From an uncultured Arachnia sp. (GTDB lineage: Bacteria > Actinomycetota > Actinomycetes > Propionibacteriales > Propionibacteriaceae), in NCBI GenBank assembly GCA_947493705.1, contig CANLSH010000004.1:1-64000 (forward strand): 64,000 nt of DNA, in the 5' to 3' direction. Both the position numbers and the translations under genes were made by a program. Positions 25,888-34,435 of this stretch are shown in pieces. Within the stretch, counting starts at the first letter, position 1; each line of letters starts with the position of its first letter. A model generated the notes under the pieces. It saw only the letters and a program-made list of their open reading frames with translations. It did not search any database and was not told where the DNA came from.

Positions 25888-27045
25888 GTGGCCTCAAGGC
25901 GAGGTTTTGGGAGCATACGCAAGCTCCCGTCCAAGAAGTACCAGGCGAGCTATACCGGCCCCGACGGCCGACGGCACACGGCGCCCACCACCTTTGCCGG
26001 CAAGATGGACGCCGAGGGCTGGATCGCCATCGAGCGCACGCTCATCGAACGCGACGCATGGGTCCCGCCGCCATACCGGGAACAAGCCAGACAGGACGCC
26101 GCAGCTGCCGCGGAGGCCGAGCACCAAGCCGAGTCGATCACAGTCACCCAGTTCATCCACAACTGGCTGCCCACTGTCGAGCTTCGCCCGACCACCCGTC
26201 GCGATTACGAGTCGCTGTTGCGCAACCATGTCGCGCCCACTTTGGACGAGGTGCCATTGCGGGGCCTCACCAAGGCGCGGGTCAAGCGTTGGTGGGATGC
26301 TCTGGACCCAGAGAAGCCCCGCGCTCGGTCCAAGGCATTCCAGTTCCTGCACACCGCCATGAACGCTGCGGTGGACCTCGACCTGCTGGCTACCAACCCC
26401 GTGACACTGCCACGTCGGACGCGCATACGCACGAAAACGGCTCGCAGGATTCTCCCACTCTCGATGATGGAGCTCGAGGCCCTCGCCGACGCCATGCCCG
26501 CTCACTTGAGTGTGGCGGTCCTCATCGGCGGCTGGTGTGGGCTTCGCTATGGCGAACTGGCGGAGCTACGCCGCGGGGACGTGGACCTGCGGGCAGGGAC
26601 GATCCGCGTTGAACGAGGCGTCATCAAGGTTGCCGGCGGCTATCAGGTGGGGCCACCCAAGACCGAGGCCGGGGAGCGAACCGTGCACATCCCCGCCAGC
26701 TTGCTGAGCGACCTTCGGCAGCACCTTCGTGAAAATACCGGCCCCGGGCCCGACGCTCTCTTGTTCGGTGCGCCGAACGGAGGGCACATGCACTCGTCGG
26801 TGTTTGCCCGCGCATTCGCCAAAGCTGCAGAATCGATCGGGCGTCCCGACGCCACCCCCCACGTGCTGCGCCACACCCACGCCTCCCTGGCCGCCGACAT
26901 CAGCGCCCCAACGCCGGTGACCATGCGCCGCCTCGGGCACACGACGGCCAGTATGACCATGCGCTACACCCACGCCATGGCCGACGCTGACCAGAAGCTG
27001 GCGGTGGAACTGGACGCCGTTCGAACCCAAGGAACGCGAACCTGA
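25888..27045 (+). CDS. Phage-type tyrosine integrase
   Basis: A 385-residue site-specific recombinase. An N-terminal arm-binding segment (GSIRKLPSKKYQASYTGPDG) is followed by a SAM-like core-binding domain (about residues 80-150) and the catalytic domain. The catalytic Arg lies in GLRYGELAELRRGD, HxxR in HVLRHTHAS, the LGH motif is present, and the nucleophile Tyr is in MRYTHAMAD. I use GTG 25888, with GGAGGG 3-4 nt upstream, rather than the TTG at 25867 inside the direct repeats. It is the left-end gene of a small mobilisable element. Confidence 0.95.
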   Translation: MASRRGFGSIRKLPSKKYQASYTGPDGRRHTAPTTFAGKMDAEGWIAIERTLIERDAWVPPPYREQARQDAAAAAEAEHQAESITVTQFIHNWLPTVELRPTTRRDYESLLRNHVAPTLDEVPLRGLTKARVKRWWDALDPEKPRARSKAFQFLHTAMNAAVDLDLLATNPVTLPRRTRIRTKTARRILPLSMMELEALADAMPAHLSVAVLIGGWCGLRYGELAELRRGDVDLRAGTIRVERGVIKVAGGYQVGPPKTEAGERTVHIPASLLSDLRQHLRENTGPGPDALLFGAPNGGHMHSSVFARAFAKAAESIGRPDATPHVLRHTHASLAADISAPTPVTMRRLGHTTASMTMRYTHAMADADQKLAVELDAVRTQGTRT

Positions 27046-27212
27046 ACTCCGAACGGCCATGCGACAGGCACGCTGCTCAGTGAAGTTGCGGCATGACGCT
27101 TCTCCAGAAGCACTGCAGCGATTGAGTCAATGGCTGGAACCAGCGGGCGACGAGGAACATGTCATCGCCGACTCCTGCCGACCTTGAGCTAATTTCTGCA
27201 CAGGATGTGGCT

Positions 27213-27461
27213 TCAGGAGGTGGGCGTTGCAGTGCGCCCGTGGCGCGCCCTGCCGGGCCGTGCCTTGCTGGCTTGCTGCCGCCACTTGTCCGCCATCCGT
27301 GGTCGGGCAGTTTCGCTGTACAGCTCAGCGACCTTCAGCATCGCTTCGGGGTCGCCAGACTCCGCTTCGGGCAGGACCTGGTCAAGCTGCTTGATGAGGT
27401 CAAGCCTATGGAGGAGCGCATCAGCGGCTTCACGCACATCGCGGTCAGTAACCTCAGACAT
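27213..27461 (-). CDS. Small hypothetical protein downstream of relaxase
   Basis: 82 residues, acidic and helical, with a basic C-terminal tail. GDPEAMLKVAELYSE to MADKWRQQASKA resembles a single Sel1/TPR-like helical pair. ATG 27461 follows a GGTGGGGGG stretch that may serve as ribosome site. The codon pattern looks genuine. A G6 run directly upstream may join it by a -1 shift to the small frame between it and the relaxase. Confidence 0.5.
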   Translation of the reverse strand: MSEVTDRDVREAADALLHRLDLIKQLDQVLPEAESGDPEAMLKVAELYSETARPRMADKWRQQASKARPGRARHGRTATPTS

Positions 27462-27464
27462 GTC

Positions 27465-27604
27465 CCCCCACCTTCGTCGAGCTGCCGGTTGACGTCATCC
27501 GCTACTTTACCCGCCAGTTCCTGCTCGTTGACCGTCGGGACGAAGGAACCGTTACACCAACTCTGATCAACGACGTGGCCAATCAGGTGGGCGCGGACGT
27601 CCAC
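27465..27604 (-). other. Possible upstream half of a frameshifted small gene
   Basis: From GTG 27604, overlapping the relaxase stop by 38 nt, a frame reads VDVRAHLIGHVVDQSWCNGS onward to VADDVNRQLDEGG. Its coding look ends at a run of six G; beyond it the same frame is only the shadow of the 82-residue gene. A -1 shift on GGGGGG would fuse both parts into one protein of about 130 residues. It may be a mutation, a sequencing error or programmed slippage. Confidence 0.35.
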
Positions 27605-30600
27605 GCTCGCGTAGGTGACGCCGGTTGGCTGTCAGCGACGGGGCGGCAACTTCGAGCTGTCTTCGTTCTCTTGTGATGTCAGCTTGTTCTGGCTCGTTGT
27701 GCGACGAATTGGTTGAGGAATGCGGATGCACAACAATCGGTTCGCCCGCTGTGAGGTGCCGGGATATGCGCCACCACAGGGCGGCGGCGGGTTGTTCGGC
27801 GGGGAGGGGACCGTCAGCGACGACGACGGCCACAATCTCCGCAACCGGTACACCTGCCTCCTGAAGAGCGGCAAACCGGTGGGCAAGGGAATCGGCATAC
27901 GGGTCGTTGTGAATCTCGGGGTGAATGTGCGAGAGCATGTCTATCCACCTCGACGAAGTACGGGCTTGGAGCCTGTTCTCGAGGCCTTGTTGCCATGTCC
28001 GAGCTGTGGCTTCGAGTTGGACAGGGCCGAGGACCCGACGGTCAGTCGCCTCGACGCCAGTGGCGGCTCGCCAGATTTCCACGTCCTCGATCAGTGCCCG
28101 GCTGAGTGGTTGTCCGGGCAGCGCCCATCCGGGCCTGTTGAGGTGGCCGGCTGCCGCTCGTACGTCGTCTGCGGCGGATGTCACCAGCTCCGTCCTGGCG
28201 GCCAAGTAGGGGCCCCACTCACGATGCTGCGTCAAGGCTGTGGGGATCGGCGGTAGCCACGGCAGCGGTCCCACGCCGTGGGGGATGTGGATCCGCCAGG
28301 TCAGGACGGCTGCCGGATCATCCGCTGATCCCAGTTCCCTGACCGCAGCTGCGCTGCGGAGTTCAGCGAGGGGGTTCCGGCCGACGACAGCATGCAACAG
28401 CAGCGCGGCGCGCAGGGCCGGCCATGCCGGACACGACGTCACCCCGGCCACGATCTGATCGGCACCCTTGTCCAGAGCGGTGACGGTGTCGGCAGGCACG
28501 GCGGTTTCGGCGGCGACGTGGAGCGCGTCAAGGTAGCGCGAGGCAGCATGACCCAAACGGTTCGATGGCGCCATCTGGTCGAGGGCTTCGGTGGTGGCCG
28601 AGCGTGCGGCACCGTCGCGGGCCATCACCGCATGCAGGACATCGAGGGCGGTGTCGGGTCGCAGGGTGGTGGGATGCACGAGGCTGTGTTCATCGCCGTC
28701 GCCAACGACGGGAACGTAGAGGTGGTTGGCGTGGCGACCACGCGTGGCCATGACGTAGAGCTGCTGCCTGGTCTCGGCCCCGGTCAGGACACCACGTGTT
28801 ATGTCCACGGTGAGGCCTTGGGCGGCGTGCACGGTAACGGCGTAGCCCAGCTCCACGTGCGTGGCGACGTAGTCCTGCGGCAGGGTCACGGTCCGGCCCG
28901 AGTCACAGTGTCGTGCCCGCACCGCACCTTCGCGTGTGACGTGTTGGACGATCCATCGGTCGCCGTTCTTGACCCAGTCTGTCGCCGAGATCGCCAGGCG
29001 GCGATCGTTGAGGCGGGTGATGATGACATCACCGGCCGAGGCCCAGTTCGCATCCACCAACATCACCCTCTCACCTGAATCGGTGGCTGCCGTGTCGGCG
29101 AGGCGATGAGTTCTGGCCCGACGGTTCAACTCGGTGACGGTGTCACGGGTACCAGCCAGCATGAGACTGTTCAGCCCTGCCGTCCGGTCGGTGGCCCAGT
29201 CGGTGAATGCTTGCTCCAGCCCGGATTCTCTTGTGCCGACATGAACGCGATCGGTATCGAGGTAGTACCCCAACGCTTCGGGTCGTCCCTCCCGCAGCGC
29301 CAGCGACGCAGCCGCTTCTGCGGGGTCCTGGAATCGGAGGAGTTCGGTGAGTTCGACGGCGCCGTGGGTCTCGGCGATGTCGCGCAGCACCCCACCCGCG
29401 CTGATCGCGGCGAGTTGCTGGTCATCGCCCACCAGCCTGACCGAGCCACCCCGGCCAACGACGTGGCCGATGACGGTGGCCAAGGAGATGGTGTCAGCCA
29501 TGCCGGCCTCGTCAATGATCATCAACGTGTCCGGGCCGATGCGTGCATCCATGCTGCCTTGGTGGTTGTGGTTCAAGTCCCAGACGTACTTGGCGAGGGT
29601 GGTGGCCTCTCCGGTCTGGTCACGCAACACACTGGCTGCCACCGCCGAGGGCGCCAGGCCGAGGACGGTGCCGCCGCCTTCCCGCCAAGCCTCGGCCAGC
29701 ACCTTCAATGCGGTTGTCTTCCCGGACCCCGCCGCGGCCAACGCGAGCTGGACCCGGGACCCGCTGGTGGTCATCTGCCGCACCATGCTGGTTTGTCCCG
29801 CGTTCAGAGTGATGCCGTTGGCGGTGGAGGCCAGTAACGCCAACGACACCTCCAGCTCCCCGACTCGGCGCCCATCGGTGTGTCCGGCGAGCTTCACGAT
29901 GGTGCTCTCAGCCGCGAGCATTCTCTCGGAGGTGTAGAGCTGCGCCCCCGCCACGGTGTAGACCGAGGCGCCGTTCCGGCGGCGCAACACAGTCGGTTCG
30001 GTGATGCCGTCACCGCCCGCGTCACCGACCGGTTCACTCAGCCGGATGGCCTCCTGCAGCAGGTGCTCGGTCACTACTTTCGCCGTGTCGGGGGTGGTGG
30101 TGCGTTCTCGGACACGCCGGGAGGCCTCGGCTCGGAGATGCCACACCTGCCACGTCGCCCGGCTGCCCTCCACCGCCGCCACCACCTCGCGTGCCGTCGC
30201 CGCAATCCACTCGGACGTGATCGGCTGCACCAGCTGGTCGGGATTCGTGGCGGCCGCCACCAGGTGGTCGACGCCTTGTTCACCGAGCACCTGTACGGCT
30301 TCGGCACGCCACGTGGCGCGCTGCTGCGCGACTGTGCGGGGTTCGTGTTTCGCGTCGCGGGTCTCCAACGTTGCCTGCTGCGCCAGCTTCAACGCCTCCA
30401 CCGGCGTCGGCGGGCGATGATGATCCCGCTGGAATGAGAGGGCCAATTCTGCCTGGCGTGCCACGATCGCAGCACGTCTGGAGGACCACCGCTGCGCCAG
30501 CGCCGTCGGAACGCCGACGATCTCCCGCACCGGACGCTTCCCCGCATCCTCCGGTGGTCGTTCCGCGAACCCGATCCCCAATCCGGCGAGGTGGGCCTCG

Positions 30601-31514
30601 AGCTGGGTGTTGTAGGTCTCCGACACCGACACCATCGACTTGAAAACCAGTCGACCGTCGATCGCCAGCCACTTGCCTTCGAGAGTCTGCACCTTGTTCG
30701 CGATCGCCACATGGGTGTGAAGATTCGGGTCCCCGGCACGCGAGTCCCGGTGCACGAACGCAGCGGCGACGAGACCTCTCACGTCGACCTGCCGCACCCC
30801 GTTGGCACCCTCCCTGGAGAACAGTGCCCGCTGCTCCAGGAACCGCAACGCATCCGCCACCGCAGCGTTGTGGGCCTGCTCGATCCGCGCCGCCAACTCC
30901 GCAGGCGCGACCGCCCACAACGCTGACACCGACTTCACCGGCGTGAACGTCACGTCATAGCCTGCGCACGCCGTCGACGGATCCCGCGACAACCGCGCCA
31001 CCTCCGCCGACAATTCCAGATCATTGGGAGCACACCCCACTCGCTCGGCGAAGCGCTCCCGGGCGATGCTGTTGCGGATCTCGGCCCTCACCGCCACAGG
31101 CATCTCCGACGATTCCGGATGTTCCTGCTGCCACTGAAGGGACCGGATCGCCATCTCCTTGTGGAATGCGGTTGCGGCCTCGTAGACCCGGAACGGTCGA
31201 CCCAGCCGTGCAGCATGTGTCACCTGCTCCGCAGTGGCATCCACCGGTAGCGCGGCCAATCTGGCCGTCATGTTCGGGTGGAAGCCGCCACCGAACAGCG
31301 CCTTCATCTGCTCGGCCGTGACAGGATCACCGCCGGCCACGTCCTCCAGACCGACTAGTCCACTGCCCCACCATCTCCCGGGAATCTCGCCCTTCTCCGA
31401 GTAGTACGACGCCAGACTCGTGTGTCCCTTCTCGGTGGTGTCCTGGGCAGCGACCTGCCGCGTCAGGTAGTCATACCCCGACCCGGCGGTCAGCTTGTGC
31501 ACCGATGCACCCAT
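27567..31514 (-). CDS. MobF-family conjugative relaxase-helicase
   Basis: A protein of about 1315 residues that nicks oriT and unwinds the transferred strand (family knowledge). The N-terminal relaxase domain has candidate tyrosines in GSGYDYLTRQ (residues 14 and 16) and the metal-binding His triad in FVHRDSRAGDPNLHTHVA (255, 266, 268). A RecD-like helicase follows, with Walker A AAAGSGKTT near residue 593 and Walker B MIIDEAGMA near 663. A C-terminal region of about 350 residues is uncharacterised. I choose ATG 31514 (MGASVHKLTAGSGYDYL) as the family-like N-terminus, although no strong ribosome site precedes it. No coupling protein or T4SS genes are nearby. Confidence 0.92.
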   Translation of the reverse strand: MGASVHKLTAGSGYDYLTRQVAAQDTTEKGHTSLASYYSEKGEIPGRWWGSGLVGLEDVAGGDPVTAEQMKALFGGGFHPNMTARLAALPVDATAEQVTHAARLGRPFRVYEAATAFHKEMAIRSLQWQQEHPESSEMPVAVRAEIRNSIARERFAERVGCAPNDLELSAEVARLSRDPSTACAGYDVTFTPVKSVSALWAVAPAELAARIEQAHNAAVADALRFLEQRALFSREGANGVRQVDVRGLVAAAFVHRDSRAGDPNLHTHVAIANKVQTLEGKWLAIDGRLVFKSMVSVSETYNTQLEAHLAGLGIGFAERPPEDAGKRPVREIVGVPTALAQRWSSRRAAIVARQAELALSFQRDHHRPPTPVEALKLAQQATLETRDAKHEPRTVAQQRATWRAEAVQVLGEQGVDHLVAAATNPDQLVQPITSEWIAATAREVVAAVEGSRATWQVWHLRAEASRRVRERTTTPDTAKVVTEHLLQEAIRLSEPVGDAGGDGITEPTVLRRRNGASVYTVAGAQLYTSERMLAAESTIVKLAGHTDGRRVGELEVSLALLASTANGITLNAGQTSMVRQMTTSGSRVQLALAAAGSGKTTALKVLAEAWREGGGTVLGLAPSAVAASVLRDQTGEATTLAKYVWDLNHNHQGSMDARIGPDTLMIIDEAGMADTISLATVIGHVVGRGGSVRLVGDDQQLAAISAGGVLRDIAETHGAVELTELLRFQDPAEAAASLALREGRPEALGYYLDTDRVHVGTRESGLEQAFTDWATDRTAGLNSLMLAGTRDTVTELNRRARTHRLADTAATDSGERVMLVDANWASAGDVIITRLNDRRLAISATDWVKNGDRWIVQHVTREGAVRARHCDSGRTVTLPQDYVATHVELGYAVTVHAAQGLTVDITRGVLTGAETRQQLYVMATRGRHANHLYVPVVGDGDEHSLVHPTTLRPDTALDVLHAVMARDGAARSATTEALDQMAPSNRLGHAASRYLDALHVAAETAVPADTVTALDKGADQIVAGVTSCPAWPALRAALLLHAVVGRNPLAELRSAAAVRELGSADDPAAVLTWRIHIPHGVGPLPWLPPIPTALTQHREWGPYLAARTELVTSAADDVRAAAGHLNRPGWALPGQPLSRALIEDVEIWRAATGVEATDRRVLGPVQLEATARTWQQGLENRLQARTSSRWIDMLSHIHPEIHNDPYADSLAHRFAALQEAGVPVAEIVAVVVADGPLPAEQPAAALWWRISRHLTAGEPIVVHPHSSTNSSHNEPEQADITRERRQLEVAAPSLTANRRHLRERGRPRPPDWPRR

Positions 31515-31670
31515 ACCGAGTAATGGCCCGCCGAGTCGCGGGTTTGGCGCAGACCGATTGGCGGAAAGCTCGTCCGCGGGTGCGCCAACCCAGTCGGATC
31601 GTGCGTATGTCGGCCCTCGGCACAGCCTCATCGCCGAAAACACCACTATGGTCACGGCCAATGCCTGTGG

Positions 31671-31676
31671 TATCTT
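31671..31676 (+). promoter_or_regulatory. -10 box TATCTT upstream of the Abi hairpin
   Basis: TATCTT lies 13 nt before a terminator-like hairpin, with a likely transcript start near 31683. No convincing -35 hexamer is visible. Confidence 0.4.
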
Positions 31677-31682
31677 GGGCAC

Positions 31683-31728
31683 ATCACGATCAGCCCGCTC
31701 GCCTTCTGGCTCGGGCTGATTTTCTTTT
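31683..31728 (+). ncRNA. Candidate short terminated RNA upstream of abi
   Basis: ATCAGCCCG (31689-31697) pairs with CGGGCTGAT (31712-31720). Above an asymmetric CTC/T internal loop, GCC (31701-31703) pairs with GGC (31708-31710) around a TTCT loop. TTTCTTTT follows at once, so an RNA of about 45 nt could be made and terminated 13 nt before the abi start, with read-through giving abi mRNA. Small structured RNAs upstream of Abi HEPN genes (the abiF RNA motif) are known to me from memory; homology to that class is untested. Confidence 0.45.
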
Positions 31729-31741
31729 GCCCAGGAGCACC

Positions 31742-32734
31742 ATGGTTGAGTACTCGAAGCCTTGGCTTTCAATCGACGAGCAGATCGATCAGCTGCGGAA
31801 ACGCGGCGTCGAGACAGGCTCCCACGAGTTCGCCGCCAACCTATTGAAAGCTGTCGGGTACTACCGACTGACGGGTTATCTCTACCCGTTCCGAGAGTCC
31901 GAGCAGACCAAGGACACCCACGGCGGCACGAGCATGCGCATCCTGAATCACTATCAGCCCGGTACCTCGATGGAGCATGCTGCGAAGATCATCGATTTCG
32001 ACCGTCGTCTGCGGATGCTGATGCTGGACGGGCTTGAACGCATCGAGATATCCCTGCGCATGAGAATGGGCTACGTGATGGGCCGCACCTCACCCTTCGC
32101 GCACACCGATCCGGCGACATTCGTCTCCAGCTTCACCGAGCTCCAGGAGGACGACAACGCCGGAGCGACCGCGTCGAAACACGAACAGTGGCTCGCGCGG
32201 GTGCATGCCCGTCAGACTGACTCAGACGAAGCCTTCGTCACCCACTTCCGCGACAAGTACGACGGACGCATGCCCATCTGGGCGTTGACAGAAATCCTGG
32301 AGATGGGACACCTTGTCCGGATGTACGGCGGGCTGATCAACTCGCTGGCGACTGAGATCGCTCAGTTCTACGGGGCGCCATCCAAGAAGGTGATGCTGAG
32401 TTGGCTGTCCAGCCTCAACTACGTGCGCAACGTCGCTGCGCACCATGCCCGACTCTTCAACCGCAAACTGGTGGCCGCCCCGGGTCGCCCCCGCACAGGA
32501 TCGGTTCCCCTCCTGAACCACATGCGTGACGAGTCCACCGCCAAAGAGATCTTTGGCCTGTACAACGCCTTGGCGGTCACCGCCTACCTCCTCCGCAGAA
32601 TCGACAAGCACTCAGGCTGGCCCGAACGTCTCATCGCACTCATCGACGACTTCCCGGCCACCCCGACGTTCACTATTGCAACCATGGGCTTCCCCACCGA
32701 CTGGACGGCACTGGAGTTGTGGCAAACTCCGTGA
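31742..32734 (+). CDS. Abi_2 family HEPN abortive-infection protein
   Basis: A 330-residue protein of the AbiD/AbiF-like Abi_2 family, phage-defence proteins thought to act as RNases. The family opening is visible (KPWLSIDEQIDQLRKRG, LLKAVGYYRLTGYLYPF, IIDFDRRLRMLMLDGLERIE). A HEPN-type R-x4-6-H motif lies in SSLNYVRNVAAHHARLFNR. ATG 31742 has AGGAG 4 nt upstream; a frame extension to 31505 crosses the hairpin and is not coding. It is carried as cargo of the integrase-relaxase element, divergent from the relaxase. Confidence 0.9.
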   Translation: MVEYSKPWLSIDEQIDQLRKRGVETGSHEFAANLLKAVGYYRLTGYLYPFRESEQTKDTHGGTSMRILNHYQPGTSMEHAAKIIDFDRRLRMLMLDGLERIEISLRMRMGYVMGRTSPFAHTDPATFVSSFTELQEDDNAGATASKHEQWLARVHARQTDSDEAFVTHFRDKYDGRMPIWALTEILEMGHLVRMYGGLINSLATEIAQFYGAPSKKVMLSWLSSLNYVRNVAAHHARLFNRKLVAAPGRPRTGSVPLLNHMRDESTAKEIFGLYNALAVTAYLLRRIDKHSGWPERLIALIDDFPATPTFTIATMGFPTDWTALELWQTP

Positions 32735-33187
32735 CGTCGCCGTCGTGGGCCAGAACGGAGTTGCACCATCAGCTCGACTGGTTGACGGACCCGGCAACGT
32801 CACAGGCGCCTGGAAACTTTTCGCGTCGTTGACGCCGAGGGCTAGCATCTCGGCTCACGAGAACCGCCTAGTACAGCGACCGTGCCGCCCGAAGAACGAC
32901 GTACCCCCGTCAAAGAAGACGTACCCCCCACCCCCGCGGACTGTGACTTCTGCTGCGATAAAGCCCAGTTGACCCGGCAATGCAAGAGGTGTGTTCCACT
33001 TCAAGATTCAGGGGTAGGTGCGCGGCTGATCTCGTGCAGCGGTCGAGTCTGGAAATCTGTCGGCAGGGACAAGGATGCTGCGGTCAGGACGACGACCAGT
33101 CGGGTCTGCTTCTACTGTTGGCCATGGCCAGGCGGGACCCAGAGGTCGAACGCTGATGTATCAGTACGTAGGAGGAGAGCTGGCTGG
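32735..33187. other. Non-coding stretch at the right side of the element
   Basis: I see no credible gene. ACGTACCCCC occurs at 32899-32908 and 32919-32928 as a direct repeat 20 bp apart. The right boundary of the integrative element may lie within or near this stretch. Confidence 0.4.
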
Positions 33188-33472
33188 TCAACGCAGTTCC
33201 ATTCCCCTCAACGAGTAAGGGATCGCCACCACGGCTGCCCCTCGTGCCCATGCTCCGAATCCGGAGTCATCCAAGAGCAGGGTCACGGTGCTGGCTAACG
33301 GGTCGCGGCATTCGAGGATTGTGTCGCGTACGGTTTGCTCAACAAGTTCGAAGAGGGTCATTCCTTCTCCGATGAGGATCACGTCGGACAGCAGCGACAA
33401 GTTTGCGGCGAGTGCGATGAAGTGGCCGAGTGCCCGGACGCTGGCCTCGATCACGGCCCGAGCGGCAGGATC
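33188..33472 (-). pseudogene. C-terminal fragment of a ROK-family regulator or kinase
   Basis: The frame reads DPAARAVIEASVRALGHFIA, then a typical ROK C-terminal helix and strand (LSLLSDVILIGEGMTLFELV) and GAWARGAAVVA, ending at a normal stop. Upstream the frame becomes incoherent, and the sugar-binding and HTH parts are missing. It probably represents host sequence truncated next to the mobile element. Confidence 0.65.
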
Positions 33473-33700
33473 GTGGGGGTGCGAGCGCGATTGCCTCGTC
33501 CCGATCGACGGTGCGGCCCTACGCGGTCGATGCGGCGGAGGCGATGAAGTCCTCTGTCAGCATTGTCCAAGCGGTACAGACGTCGTCGGCGAGAGCGGTG
33601 TGCGCCGATCCGGAAATCAAGACAATTCCGCTCCGTGTCCATGACGGACCCACGTTATCCCACCGCCCGTTTCGACGGGTGAGGGGGTACGGCTGGTTGT
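33473..33700. other. Degenerate intergenic stretch with a hairpin past livF
   Basis: No intact gene. CACCGCCCGT-TTCG-ACGGGTG (33661-33681) can form a hairpin 20 nt past the livF stop and may mark the end of the liv transcript, though no T-tract follows. Confidence 0.35.
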
Positions 33701-34435
33701 TCAGGCGGCTCTTTGTCCCAGGTAGGCCTCCCTGATCCGGGAGTCCCGGATCAGCTCGTTCGCTCCTCCGGAGAGCGTCACCACTCCGTTGACCAGCACG
33801 TAGGCGCGATGGGCGATGGACAGTGCCAACTCCGCGTTTTGTTCCACCATGAACACGGAGATCCCGAGTTCCCTGTTGATCTGCTGGATGGTGTCCAGCA
33901 CCTGGTCCACGATCTTTGGCGCCAATCCCATGGTGGGTTCATCCATGCAGATCAGCTTTGGCTGTGACATCAGCGCCCGCGCGAACGCCAGCATCTGCTG
34001 CTCCCCGCCGGACATGGTGCCCGCCAGTTGGTCGCGTCTCTCCGCGAGCCTGGGGAACAGGTCGTACTGCGCGGTGACGTCGCGCCGGATGGCGGCGCGA
34101 CCGTCGCGCCGGGTGTGTGCCCCCACCAGAAGGTTGTCCTGGATGGTCATCTCCGGGAACACCCTCCTGGCCTCCGGCACGGAGGCGATCCCGTGACCCA
34201 CCACGTCCGCAGTGGTTTCGGACACCGTGGAGTGCCCGTCGAAGGTGATCTCACCGGACGTCAGCGGCACGAGTCGCAGGAGTGTCTTCATGGTCGTGGA
34301 CTTCCCGCAGGCGTTACCGCCGAGCAGGGACACGATCTCGCCGGGCGCGATCGTGTACGAGACATCCTGCAGCGCATGGAATTCTCCGTAGTGGACGTTG
34401 AGGTTGCGCGCGTCCAGAAGAAGTTCAGATGGCAT
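33701..34435 (-). CDS. livF: Branched-chain amino-acid ABC transporter ATPase LivF-type
   Basis: A 244-residue cytosolic ATPase of the HAAT-type importer. It has Walker A GGNACGKST, signature TMSGGEQQMLAFARAL, Walker B LICMDEPTMGLAP and an H-loop replaced by VEQN, as usual for LivF. The start overlaps the livG stop by 11 nt. Last gene of the livK-HM-G-F operon. Confidence 0.93.
   Translation of the reverse strand: MPSELLLDARNLNVHYGEFHALQDVSYTIAPGEIVSLLGGNACGKSTTMKTLLRLVPLTSGEITFDGHSTVSETTADVVGHGIASVPEARRVFPEMTIQDNLLVGAHTRRDGRAAIRRDVTAQYDLFPRLAERRDQLAGTMSGGEQQMLAFARALMSQPKLICMDEPTMGLAPKIVDQVLDTIQQINRELGISVFMVEQNAELALSIAHRAYVLVNGVVTLSGGANELIRDSRIREAYLGQRAA

Noticed and set aside
27059..27187. 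42-codon plus-strand frame after the integrase
   Set aside because: It reads like a possible small protein, but there is no ribosome site and no supporting evidence.
31515..31741. In-frame upstream extensions of both the relaxase and the Abi gene
   Set aside because: They run through the shared control region and the hairpin; family-like N-termini and a good ribosome site (for Abi) place the starts at 31514 and 31742.
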